Below are positions 55,103 through 64,000 of a DNA stretch of 64,000 nt, piece by piece. The stretch spans positions 85,868 through 149,867 of the forward strand of contig ML769483.1 of assembly GCA_009733575.1 (NCBI GenBank), given 5' to 3'. The stretch is from Gymnopus androsaceus JB14 (Eukaryota > Basidiomycota > Agaricomycetes > Agaricales > Omphalotaceae). Positions within the stretch are counted from its first letter, which is position 1. The number at the start of each line of letters is the position of its first letter. The notes beneath the pieces are model-generated. The model worked only from the letters and a program-made list of their open reading frames with translations. It was not told the DNA's origin and made no database searches. The position numbers and the translations under genes are program-made.

Positions 55103-55947
55103 TATGAAAGCATTTTTCATCATTTAATGTACACCTTGGTCAAAATTGGCTGTTTCTGCTTGATGGATGTACTTTTCGCACATATTTTGTACTTTGTGTG
55201 TGTACATAAGCACGATCATTACTTCTCTTGCATACTTGGTGTTCACTCTGTGTGATTAGTTTTGACAGATCTCTCAGTACTACTTGAGTTTACCGGTGGT
55301 TAGTCCTACTTCTGACTACTTACAAGTGTACTTCTGAGTACTTCTGAGTACTTCTAACTACTTAAAAGTGTACTGCTGAGTACTTCTGAGTACTTTTAAC
55401 TACTTAAAAGTGTACTTCTGAGTACTTCTGAGTACTTCAGACTACTTAAAAGTGTACTTCTGAGTTCGTCTAAGGCACTATTGGTCCTTTCGAAGCCAAA
55501 GGTCTTGGGAAGGCCGTGAGAACTTTGCCAAAATCTTGCTGCAAGATCGAAGTTGCAGCAAGATTTTGGCAAAGTTCACACACTACTACTACTACCAATA
55601 GTAATAGCAATACTACAATGGCTCGAGTCTAAGGCCGACTCTTGCTTAAGTACCATAAGTGCCTGTGACATCACTGAACATTAATGAGTATCAGTCGATC
55701 TCTTGAAAAATCTAATAAGATTCACCGGTACTCACCGGTACTCAGAAGCAGATGAATAGATAACTGGGTATTAGCAGTACGCACAAATGTATTTCTAAGT
55801 ATGTCATCAACTCCTAGTTGACACAAAGTAAGCATACAAAGTACATTTGATGATGTTGAAGTAGGCTGTAGCTGCACAAACCACTATGTACATAAAGTAG
55901 GTTACACTCTCATCCGACCTCTTTTTCCGATGAAAAATACCGTCATA
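55103..55947. mobile_element. Inverted-repeat element in gypsy-3 (845 bp)
   Basis: Ends TATGAAAGCATTTTTCATC and TATGACGGTATTTTTCATC, with AAGGAT on both sides (55097-55102, 55948-55953). Removal joins LQIDD to PSLLWYSRTVRA and makes gypsy-3 protease continuous. Inside: about four copies of a 42-bp unit (GAGTACTTCTGAGTACTTCT..CTACTTAAAAGTGTAC, 55318-55462) and a perfect 25-bp stem with an 8-nt loop (55520-55577). No ORF. Confidence 0.82.
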
Positions 55948-58086
55948 AAGGATCGTCAATTTGTAATTTGCAGAATTCATTCAAAGAAAAACTTTCATTG
56001 GAACCCGAGGACATTGCAAGCGACATCTCTTGAGGACGTCTCATACAATAATGTTTCCAGCCTAGAGATGTAGCAAGGTTAGCGTGGATCAATATGAAAG
56101 GGCAAGCGCTATCAAGCAAAAGATTCTCAACAGCAAACCCATTTGGGGCATTGATCTTTACACACCACTCAAGGTGTGGAAGAACAAGAGGCATGTCATC
56201 AGTACTCACTGAGTAAGAGTGGGTATGTTGTTGACCTCCAACCTGATCCTTGCTGGAGTTGCCATGTTCCAAGAGTTGTCTATGAAGGTGTTCCTTGTGT
56301 GTCGTGTCTTGAACACGTCGACAGTCATCAACCTCTCCACTGTCCTTCTCAGCAGACTCGGTAGACAATGAGGAAGAATGAGATTGAGAGTGTTGGCGAC
56401 TACGACTAACAGAGCGACAGGAGCTTGAGCAACGAGAATCAGAATGACCTGATCCGCATCCATGATGGTGGACGTTACATCCATGCGAGGGAGAGACTAG
56501 ATTGTGGCTAGAGCCTTGTTTGTCAATGTAGTATTCACATGCATTCCTCCAAGCAGGAACCAACGCAGCCACAGGATGACGAACTGGACAAGACGCGGAT
56601 TTGTAGTTGAAACCATGTTCAAGAGCATTACTGTAGACAGCCGCGCCAGAAGAGGAGTGAACAATAGGGTGTGAGCCATACACAGCATGTATGCCATGCG
56701 GCTGGATAGTGAATGAAGACGGGGCTGAGGCAGGGTCACTAAGGTCAGGCATTTTTGTCAAAGCCTCCCTAGGTCTAACTGCCGTGACACAACGCTGAAG
56801 GTTTTGAGATGCAGGGTTCTGTTTGAGAATAAACTTGTAAGGAATGAAATTATTGGGCTTCTTTGCATGGATCAACTTTGCGAGCATGACATCTGCATTG
56901 GTGAAGGGGTGATAAGGAACCATCAAGCAAGGAGGGCCTTTTGTAGGGCAGTGGCCACTCTGATGACCTGTGAAGAGGTTATAGCAATGGAAAGAAGCCT
57001 CTGTGCCCATGAGTGGGGCACATTGAGTGTCTGGACCACCAGGACCCAGCTTCGGGAAACTGTATGCATCCGCAGGGCCATGGTTAGGCGCAGACAAGGA
57101 CGGGATGACAACCTGTTGGTCGTCCTTCTTGCCACAGCCAACATCATTGTGTTTAAAATAGTTGGAATAAGCAGGAGGACTGGGAGGGTGACGTTCTTTG
57201 ACAACCAAGCATTTCTCCTTCCACTTGTCATAGGGCAAGGATTCTTCCACCTGGCAGTGGCAAAGGTCATCACGGAACCTAGGAGTAATCTTCTGCAAAA
57301 TGAGGAGCTTGATCTCCGCATCGGACTTGTGGAACTGCATCCCTCAGAAGACACTTATTGTGAGCTTCCATGAGTTTGGCAAGGTCACCAAAACCCTGTG
57401 AGGTTGCCCTCATGACGTAGTTGTCCTTCTTTGCATCGTAAATACGAGCCCATTCACAACCGAGAATTGCATTCAGATGGCATCAAAGAAAGGGCATTTG
57501 AGGAATTCACCTGGCACATTCGGATAAGCGGGATTTGGCTCAACCCACTTCAACAGGTGAAGCCTAGGACCGAGCCCATCAATGATATCGCGAAGATTTG
57601 AGAACTTCATGAAGCAAGCAACAAACTCTCTCTTCATCTCATCCTCATCTGTCATTTTACGCTTGGTATAGTTAAGCACGGCGTATGTCCACAGCTCTTC
57701 CAAGTTGTCAAGCATGGGATGAGGTATGAGGAGGAGACAACCAGACTTATGTCCACCCATGTCAATGGTGTTATTGCCATTAGGGTTTGGGGATATATCA
57801 TCATTGGATATAGAGGATGTGTTTGACAGAGTAGGGGAAGGAGGCAGAGGTACGACAGCTGTCACAGGTGTAGGAGTACCAGAAATAAGACTAGGCGAGG
57901 TACTGCGACTCTCCACAATGTTGTAATCCGAGCCGTTCTCAATGAGAGCTCCTTGAGAAGGCACAAACGCAGTAGACGAGCTTGGCGGTACAGGGATAGA
58001 GCTGAGTGCCTTCGAGCACAAGCCTCTCGATCCAAGGATGCAGAGGACAAGGGTTTCTTGGTCGAGGAAGCATTGTTGCTGGTCAT
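55948..58086 (-). pseudogene. gypsy-3 gag and protease
   Basis: The reverse-strand start is MTSNNASSTKKPLSSASLDR at 58086. After a shift near 57980 comes a Ser/Thr/Pro-rich N-terminus (STAFVPSQGALIEN). Capsid-like residues follow (DNLEELWTYAVLNYTKRKM, FVACFMKFSNLRDIIDGLG), then another shift around 57350-57470. From 57340: MQFHKSDAEIKLLILQKITP, a knuckle that has lost its second Cys (CYNLFTGHQSGHC), a long Ser/His-rich linker, and the protease start PNGFAVENLLLDSACPFILI. The protease triad reads D-S-A rather than D-S/T-G. The frame resumes after the 845-bp insert. Inactive. Confidence 0.82.
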
Positions 58087-59205
58087 GCAACTAGACAACA
58101 ATGTTAGCGAGGGTTCAGGAGACATGGGGACAAGGATAACAACAAGATTACGCAATGCATGTCAAGGGCAAGGTTTTAACAAGACAAGAGTGTGTCAGAG
58201 ACACCAAGAGATGTGGAACAATGAATGTGATTTACACAAATAACACAACGAGACAGGGTGCATGGGGCAAGGGAGAACGAGGACGAGACGAAGGAAAATT
58301 TATATGTATATATGCGAGAAAAATTGCTTTTCTATAGTCAAGGAAGACTATATGAATGGGCGAGATAAAAAAAGGAAACTCAACGAAGGGTATTGTCGAC
58401 GAGAGGAGCGTGTTGTAGATATCAAAAAAAAAAGTGTAAATGTCACATACACAACGACACTCACATTCAGACACTTGATAGGACCACGCTGTATTGCTAA
58501 ACACATGCAGAGAAAAGAGACAAGTATTGTACAATACAAGATAGTGGTGGTAAGAGTAAGAAGAAAAGGTAGGTATGTAAATACAGGGATCAATCTATAA
58601 GTAGTGCCGGTAGGCCGAGCATGGGGTAAGCTGAGCGTAAGCGCTGAGAGCGCTTACAACTGTGAAAGCTTTCAGTTCAGCCTTTTTTTCATTTTAACTG
58701 AATACTCTACTGATATGTACATTATTGGTAAACTTGGTAGCTTGACTGAATGATTATTTTTTGCTCAAAATTTCACTACTCACAAGCAATTTTTTGAATG
58801 AAAGTTGTTTAGCATTTTGTTCGAGCGGATTTTTTGTACTTTTGGCATGTTACTTTTCTCACACTCAATTGAATTGCATCTCTAAACCCTAGAAATTTGT
58901 GGCGGGAAACTATCATTTACAACATATTTCCCTGAACTAATTTCGGCCTCCATTCATTCGATCTCGTGAAGTGATTAGAGTAAAAGTTGTACCACTATCA
59001 TAACCGCAGTTCTATCGTCATTGTCTACCTGCAATATAATCACCGAGTTAAACATGCACCCAAGCCTATTGCTTGACCTGGTAAAGAGCCTGAGCTGCGC
59101 ATACTCAATCATGCGCAATCCTTACAGATACAGGACAGGAAGAACGCTTCGTAATTCTATTTTTTGATCAAGTCTTAAACTCAGATGATATAACTTATTT
59201 TCCCA
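58087..59205. other. Intergenic, no gene recognised
   Basis: Contains purine-rich sequence (58250-58600) and AT-rich sequence (58680-58900). Possible remains of the gypsy-3 LTR could lie here, but no repeat partner is present in the window. Confidence 0.35.
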
Positions 59206-59399
59206 TTTGCTTCAACAAAATATCAAAAGTGGTACTCTGGAAGCCAAGGCGGTCAGGACCTGGGTCATTGAAGACGCTGAGCGCATCAAGTTAGAAATGG
59301 AGATTGTTAGTAATGAAAGGAAAGATACACGTACATGTAGCCGCGGTCGTGGGGGACTCCAAGCTCCGCCTCTAAGAAGGCAAAGAACTTTTTGCTGTA

Positions 59400-59783
59400 G
59401 TCGGCGTTGTTGGAAGTAGGAAGTCCCAGAACAGTAAGCTGGATAGCCGTTAACGTTGTTGACGTGAGATGAAGGAACACGTACAATTGTCATATAGAAG
59501 GCAGGCTCGTGGGTGCCGGCAAAAATGAGGCCCTCATTATACTTGTACATGACGGTCCAGTACTTGTCCATGCCGAGAACGTTGATGCCTTCCTAAGTAG
59601 AAGGAGCGCGATGCGTTGAATTGGGCTCGGAAATCTCTGGGAGGGACTGTACCTTGGCCAATGCAGATGTGAAGGCTTTTTCATCGTTAACCTGGTGAAA
59701 TGATGCCCGTAAGTAATGGAGAGGAGTCAGTGGGGATAAAATTCGCTGACTTTTACATTAGTAGTGATTTCAAGGATAGGCAT
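59400..59783 (-). pseudogene. Small unrecognised spliced gene, apparent nonsense
   Basis: The reverse strand begins MPILEITTN at 59783. An intron of about 66 nt (GTAAAAG...TCACCAG) is followed by VNDEKAFTSALAKVQSLPEI and SEPNSTHRAPST, then an in-frame TAG, then INVLGMDKYWTVMYKYNEG, LIFAGTHEPAFYMTIVRVP and VNGYPAYCSGTSYFQ in the same frame. The opening MPILEIT and size faintly recall small alpha/beta-barrel (ABM-like) proteins, but I cannot support a family. TAG may be a CAG change. Open frame on both sides of a single stop suggests a recently lost gene. Confidence 0.4.
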
Positions 59784-60950
59784 GGTGGGCAGATGAAGAT
59801 GCGGTTCAGTTATAGAGTTTATATACACTTTCTAGGACTTGATATACAATTACAATTGATAGTTGAGTAACGCGTCACTGAAGTCACAATTTACTAGCTG
59901 TTGACCAAAACGAACTCGGCTCAGGCCATCACGTATCACAATGAATGACTATCAACCGTAATAGTGCAGTAAGGGGGGCAACTCGTAAGTCTTACAATAC
60001 ACCCAGGCTACCCCTTCATCTCAGGCTGGCCTGAAACCTGATTGCTCGAAGGTTGTTTATGGATGAAAAAGAACATCTGAGGACGACTGGACTTGATGAA
60101 TTGATGAACTGTGAGTCTTAGCAATCTATCCAACTATATTCTGCTTAGCGTCTGAACGGAGCAACAACACCTGACCTACGAATTCGTTGTATGGGAGTCA
60201 AGATCCGGCTTGAGTGTTTGCACGGGAACCGTAAATGCGGGTGTGCCGAGATAAGGACAGCATCCGTGTAGGACGGGAGTTTGACAGATGCGAAGTTCGA
60301 CAGATGTCAAGCACGACCGGATAGGTACTCTTTTATGATGATATGATGCTGGATGCCGTGGGTAAATATCGTCGAGCTACATATTTCGGTCACAGTCTGA
60401 TGGCAAATTTGTGGACGGATCCGTTCTTCATCGAATAGCCAGTATATCTTTCTTAGGCCATTTTAAACTAAACTTGAAGTGAGGAGGAGCTGAATGGTAG
60501 GCTGTGTCAGTTCCTTTTCTTCAGGCGGTCCACTTTTTTAAAAACAGCTGTAAAGGGACGGAATTGCATTACTTATTCCATCAGTCAGAACTCACATTGC
60601 AACCCTGAGATCGATTCATCTTTACATTCATGGGTAAATGTGTCCAGAAATACACGCCTGATAACGGTGAACCTCCAAACATACCCAAACCTGGATTTTT
60701 ACCCCTTGACGTTGACCAATATATAGCATCAGATAGCTGATATTTGCAGTGAAAGTATTTCCTGAATTTTTCAGGCACGGTTTTAAGTTTGGCACTATTG
60801 CTGGCACTCCCCACTATAAATTACTCATGCACCGCGGGGATTAGATGATGTCGGGGCGGCGAATATGATGATGTTATTGAGCGGCTGGGAACAATATCAT
60901 CTCAATTTCAGTTGAGCAGAAGATTTAAATAACCTTACCATAGAAGTTGC
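59784..60950. other. Intergenic, nothing recognised
   Basis: No convincing exon on either strand. A weak reverse-strand frame at 60814-60581 (MGSASNSAKLKTVPEKF) has no recognisable domain. Confidence 0.35.
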
Positions 60951-60959
60951 ACTGAAATT

Positions 60960-61150
60960 GTGAGGTCATTTCAATAACATTGAGCTAAACATTGCCAAAC
61001 ATGCTTGGTTAGTGGTCAGGGGTTGGGGCTAGGGTTTGGGGTTCCCACCTATCAAAATAAGCGCAAACAAGGCTTTAGAGTGCCTGCCGACCCCCCCGAG
61101 CACAGCGAGGGAGGGGAGGGAAGCGGAGGCAGGCCCGAAGTTTGCACACT
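60960..61150. repeat. Telomere-core-like fragment next to copia relic
   Basis: The sequence CATTGCCAAACATGCTTGGT followed by GGGGTTGGGGCTAGGGTTTGGGG resembles the interior of TC-2 (CATTGCCAAACAATAGGTTAG). A G/C-rich inverted pair (CCTGCCGACCCCCC ... GGCAGGC) follows. No complete ends were found. Confidence 0.35.
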
Positions 61151-61166
61151 GAATACAGTACTAGTA

Positions 61167-61670
61167 CTAATAGTAATTGATGGGATTTACAATTGAGGTA
61201 ATTTGCATACCTGAGTAAAACTTACAATTGTGATCATTTTCGTTTACAAGATCTGTGTCTGGGGCTCCCATATCGCACACTCTCTCTATCAAAATAAAAC
61301 ATTGTGTGGCATTCTGGTTTGTCCATTTGTTTGCATCCAATCTGACTCCACAAATCTGGTTATCTCGGAACATATGCTTCATGTAAGCATAGTTAATGTG
61401 ACCTAAGATGCAGTGTACCTTGTATAGTGATACCAATCTACCAATCTTAGTCAAATAACCATGTTTCCATGATGGGATCTGGTATAGTCCATTGGTCCTT
61501 GCGATAACTCTAATAAGTTTCCCATGAGGATCTTTGGTCATCATTGTGCCTTTAGCGGTATAGATGGAGTAACCATCATCATTGAGTTTTCCCAATGAGA
61601 TAAGAGTGTTGGGAGTGTCTGGACATAAAATGGTATCTCCCCAAGATGAAATTTTGGTGATATTTTCCAC
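61167..61670 (-). pseudogene. Ty1/copia GAG-pre-integrase fragment (inverted)
   Basis: The reverse strand reads ITKISSWGDTILCPDTPNTL, ISLGKLNDDGYSIYTAKGTM, TNGLYQIP and VHCILGHINYAYMKHM. This is the copia protease-to-integrase linker with the LGH pre-integrase motif. It faces away from the integrase core that starts at 61672 on the other strand, although the two should be collinear. Confidence 0.8.
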
Positions 61671-61671
61671 A

Positions 61672-62741
61672 TGGATGTGTGGACCAGCTTCAACTAAGAT
61701 GGTAAACCATTGTATTTACATGCTGACTATAATTGATGAAGCAACCAATTGGTTAGAGGAACCCCTAATGAAGTCCAAGGATGAGTCATTTGCAGAGTAC
61801 ATGGTTCTCCAAACAGGTCTCCAGACTCAGTACAGCACTACTGTAAAAGTTCTCCACTCCAATCACAGGGGAGAGTTTCTCAGTAACAAATTCATGGCAT
61901 ATCTGGAATGAATCAGTACATGATGATGTCTCATGGCACACAACACCCTGGAACACAATGGTATAGCGGAACATGCACATCAAACTTAACTGAATGCAGT
62001 TTGAAGTCTTTTGATCTCATCAGGACTCCCAAAATGGCTTTGGGGTTTTATGATGAAATATGCAGTATATGTTTGGAACAGGATGCTGAAGATGGCCATT
62101 GGAATGGCTACACCTTATGAGAAATGGTTTGGAACAAACCAGATATTACTAATCTTCATATCTTCAGCAGTACAGTTAAAGACCATTATCTTATACAAGA
62201 AATCAATACATCATCAATATTGGTGCACCCACTGAGTTTCAGAAAAAATGTGTGCAGGAAAACATGTTCATATTACATTAGAGAACCTACCTAAATAATC
62301 TAAAAATTCTTCGGATTTTTTGGATTTACGGAGCACAGAAAAACGTTGTATAACACAGTGATCTTATTCACATCAAAATCCCACCCTTTTCAGCATCTCC
62401 ATGGCAACGAGCACACAAGGTCCCAATAACATCTATGGTACTAAAAACATCAATTCGATGTCCTAGAATGATATTCAGTTGTCCTAAATCCAACCCATAT
62501 TTTCGGTGGCTTTCTACATGTAGAAAAAGTTTGTATAAGTAGGTGATCTTGTATAATAGACCAATCTTTAACTATATTATTTATGACATATGCAAAAAGG
62601 AACCCAGCAAATTGGAACCACAGGCACAAGAAGGACATCAGATAGGACTCAAACCTGAATTGAATGGTCACTACATCTATTGGCCAACATGTCACACTGT
62701 CACAACAGAGAGGAATGTAGTTTTCTCTGACAGGCAGATTT
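61672..62741 (+). pseudogene. Ty1/copia integrase core and downstream region
   Basis: Reads WMCGPASTKMVNHCIYML, TIIDEATNWLEEPLMKSKDE, VLHSNHRGEFLSNKF, then a stop, and in other frames HNTLEHNGIAEHAH (the E of the DDE core), LPKWLWGFMMKYAVYVWNRM and GMATPYEKWFGT. After a TTAA-flanked insert: NYIIYDICKKEPSKLEPQAQ, EGHQIGLKPELNGHYIYWP, TVTTERNVVFSDRQI. The DVWG start reads MCG and several shifts exist. RT is absent. Copia order and motifs are clear. Confidence 0.85.
62180..62567. mobile_element. TTAA-flanked MITE in the copia relic (388 bp)
   Basis: TTAA on both sides (62176-62179 and 62568-62571). Inverted ends AGACCATTATCTTATACAAG / AGATTGGTCTATTATACAAG. Removal leaving one TTAA gives SSTVNYIIYDICKKEP in frame. 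TTAA targeting is typical of piggyBac/Kolobok-type transposases. No ORF. Confidence 0.78.
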
Positions 62742-63369
62742 AACCCATTGTGCTTCAGGCTACCACAATTTATATCATGTTAGATAGGCCAAAGTGTAAC
62801 AATCCAGTATCTAATATGAAGTAAATCCACAGGAATCCGGGGCCATGGATTCCAGGGTGCCAGGACCTCTGGGACCTCTGGATTCCAGATGTCCTGGATT
62901 TCATGACTCCTTAGTATTGACTACCAAAGAGCTTTTGATAGTGATAGTGATGACTGCCTCATGAAGTCATCTGACAACCTATTTCTACTGATCCCATCAA
63001 TATGCATGTGACATTGTCACATGGTATGAATTAAATCTTTGAAATAGTGATTGATAGTTATAGTAATGACTTTCTCATCTATACCCAACAACCTACCTCT
63101 GCTGATCCCATCAGCACTCATGTGACACTGTCACACACACCATGGATTAAACTGTTCATTACTATGAGGATGGATTCCAGAAGGAGACCTAGGGATAAGG
63201 TATACTATATATAAAGTGTGACAGTGTGACATGTGTCACATTGAAAAAAGTACATTGAAAAAAGCCGGGCATTAGGTGCCATAATTAGTGAAAAAATCAT
63301 GAAAAATCATGAAAATATCAATGGGATGGGTTTGCAGCCTGTATATGACTTTTGAAGGTACATAGTATA
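62742..63369. other. Spacer with TATA-like sequence and short inverted repeats
   Basis: GGATTCCAG words occur in both orientations at 62830-62900. Two similar stretches containing CTACTGATCCCATCA / CTGCTGATCCCATCA (about 62985 and 63105) form a direct repeat of about 120 bp. ACTATATATAAAGTG at about 63203-63217 looks like a promoter TATA. No gene seen. Confidence 0.4.
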
Positions 63370-64000
63370 CAGTGACAGCGGTTAATGATGAACCGCCCCA
63401 AATCGGGAAACTGGGCGCTTAAATCGCTCTCCTGAGCTCGACACGCTTGTTCTTCACAATAAAAGCACCTAGCTACTTCAAACAAGTTTCGTAAATTTAC
63501 TTTAGACCATAATCTAGATAATGAGTAGAAAAAAAACAGAAATCACACTGTGTAATGCTAATAAAAGGCCAAAATGTACCAAAATGCACCAAATAAAGGC
63601 CAAACACAACCTTAAACGTGAACTACTACCATGCCACGCAACCGTAGACCCAAGGGAACACCTGCGATACTCTGTACACCCACAAAAAGAAAAGCTATTC
63701 TCATTTATGTTGATTCTCTTGAGAAATCTTTCTGCTGGATCGCTAAACATGCCCCAGAATTCAAAAATACATCCACGACACACGTTACCATCTCTCGAAA
63801 CTATGAGCGGGCAAAGAAGGATGGTTGCTATGCTTATGGAAAGGCGATTGGCTGTCCAGAACGCTTCACTTGCGAAGAAATGGATGATGCTGTAGAGCTC
63901 ATTGATTCAGGCAAGGTCAGCGACGGAGCAGACTTGCAGCGAGTCCTTTTTCCGCATGTTCCTCGGCGCACAATTCGCGAAAATCTCTCTCGGCATGACT
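63370..64000 (+). mobile_element. Second Tc1/mariner element, 5' end (runs off window)
   Basis: TA (63368-63369) followed by CAGTGACAGCGGTTAATG and, further in, GCGCTTAAATCGCTCTCC. The matching parts of the 27459 element are CAGTGACGG and GCGCTTAAGTCGTTCTCC. The 3' end is beyond the window. Confidence 0.85.
63631..64000 (+). CDS. Tc1/mariner transposase, N-terminal part (open at window end)
   Basis: The frame opens MPRNRRPKGTPAILCTPTKR at 63631 and is uninterrupted to the last base (123 codons). Domains in order: a basic start, a first HTH (KRKAILIYVDSLEKSFCWIA, THVTISRNYERAKKDG) and a second HTH region (CEEMDDAVELIDSGKVSDG, PHVPRRTIRENL). It aligns with the N-terminus of the transposase at 27707-28828 (AILMYHDEQNKSFNWIA; TDGADLQ; PKRTI). 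The catalytic domain is outside the window, so activity cannot be judged. The undamaged frame and clean TIR make it a candidate for an active element. Confidence 0.85.
   Translation, partial: MPRNRRPKGTPAILCTPTKRKAILIYVDSLEKSFCWIAKHAPEFKNTSTTHVTISRNYERAKKDGCYAYGKAIGCPERFTCEEMDDAVELIDSGKVSDGADLQRVLFPHVPRRTIRENLSRHD

Noticed and set aside
55318..55462. CRISPR-like array
   Set aside because: The 42-bp units are contiguous tandem repeats without unique spacers, in eukaryotic DNA.
59593..59783. ABM-type monooxygenase
   Set aside because: Only the short MPILEIT start and size are suggestive; no family motif can be shown.

Overview
This window is nuclear DNA of a filamentous basidiomycete, most likely an Agaricomycete. 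Short introns of about 45-90 nt with GT...AG ends occur throughout. A KDZ transposase with a CxC2-type cysteine cluster is present, and several hypothetical-protein families typical of Basidiomycota are recognisable. Telomere-type TTAGGG blocks occur inside mobile elements. The species is not identified.

Layout. (1) 1-4240: an AT-rich repeat cluster, a telomere-motif element and a decayed Ty3/gypsy pol (gypsy-1, +). (2) 4240-9523: a decayed KDZ transposase (-) divergently paired with a relic gene of possible TET/JBP-like dioxygenase character (+). (3) 9581-13270: three small intact-looking spliced genes and an RNase H1 N-terminal-like gene, the best candidates for ordinary cellular genes here. 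(4) 13560-16641: a degenerate Trp-rich basidiomycete family gene; a second relative lies at 43397-48789. (5) 18245-19603: an inverted LTR plus gag fragment of the gypsy-2 family. (6) 20340-22126: a DUF6589-type gene split by a palindromic hAT-like element. (7) 22244-38880: a RecQ-type helicase gene (-) shattered by nested insertions. These are two fold-back elements and a complete 13.6-kb LTR retrotransposon (gypsy-2, 23724-37295, target duplication ATTAT). Gypsy-2 itself holds a Tc1/mariner element and two telomere-core elements. (8) 39483-42690: a gag relic of another LTR element carrying two small insertions. (9) 48171-49872: two copies of a hAT-like MITE flanking a third fold-back element. 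(10) 51268-52385: a solo LTR with a 5-bp duplication. (11) 53744-58086: a reverse-strand gypsy-3 with an 845-bp insertion. (12) 61167-62741: a Ty1/copia relic with an internal inversion. (13) 63370-64000: the start of a second Tc1/mariner element, with its transposase open to the window edge.

Most element boundaries were settled the same way: target-site duplications were matched, and deleting the insert plus one duplication restored the interrupted reading frame. Three observations stand out. Gypsy-2 carries a spliced antisense gene (cysteine cluster, helical middle, acidic tail) between pol and the 3' LTR. The integrase zinc-finger module of this gypsy family is tandemly duplicated, with both copies keeping H-x6-H-x29-C-x2-C spacing. 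The sequence just inside the LTR is complementary to the predicted RNA 5' end, which fits Tf1-type self-priming. Comparison of the two gypsy copies shows CGA-to-TGA nonsense changes, which points to decay through CpG methylation.
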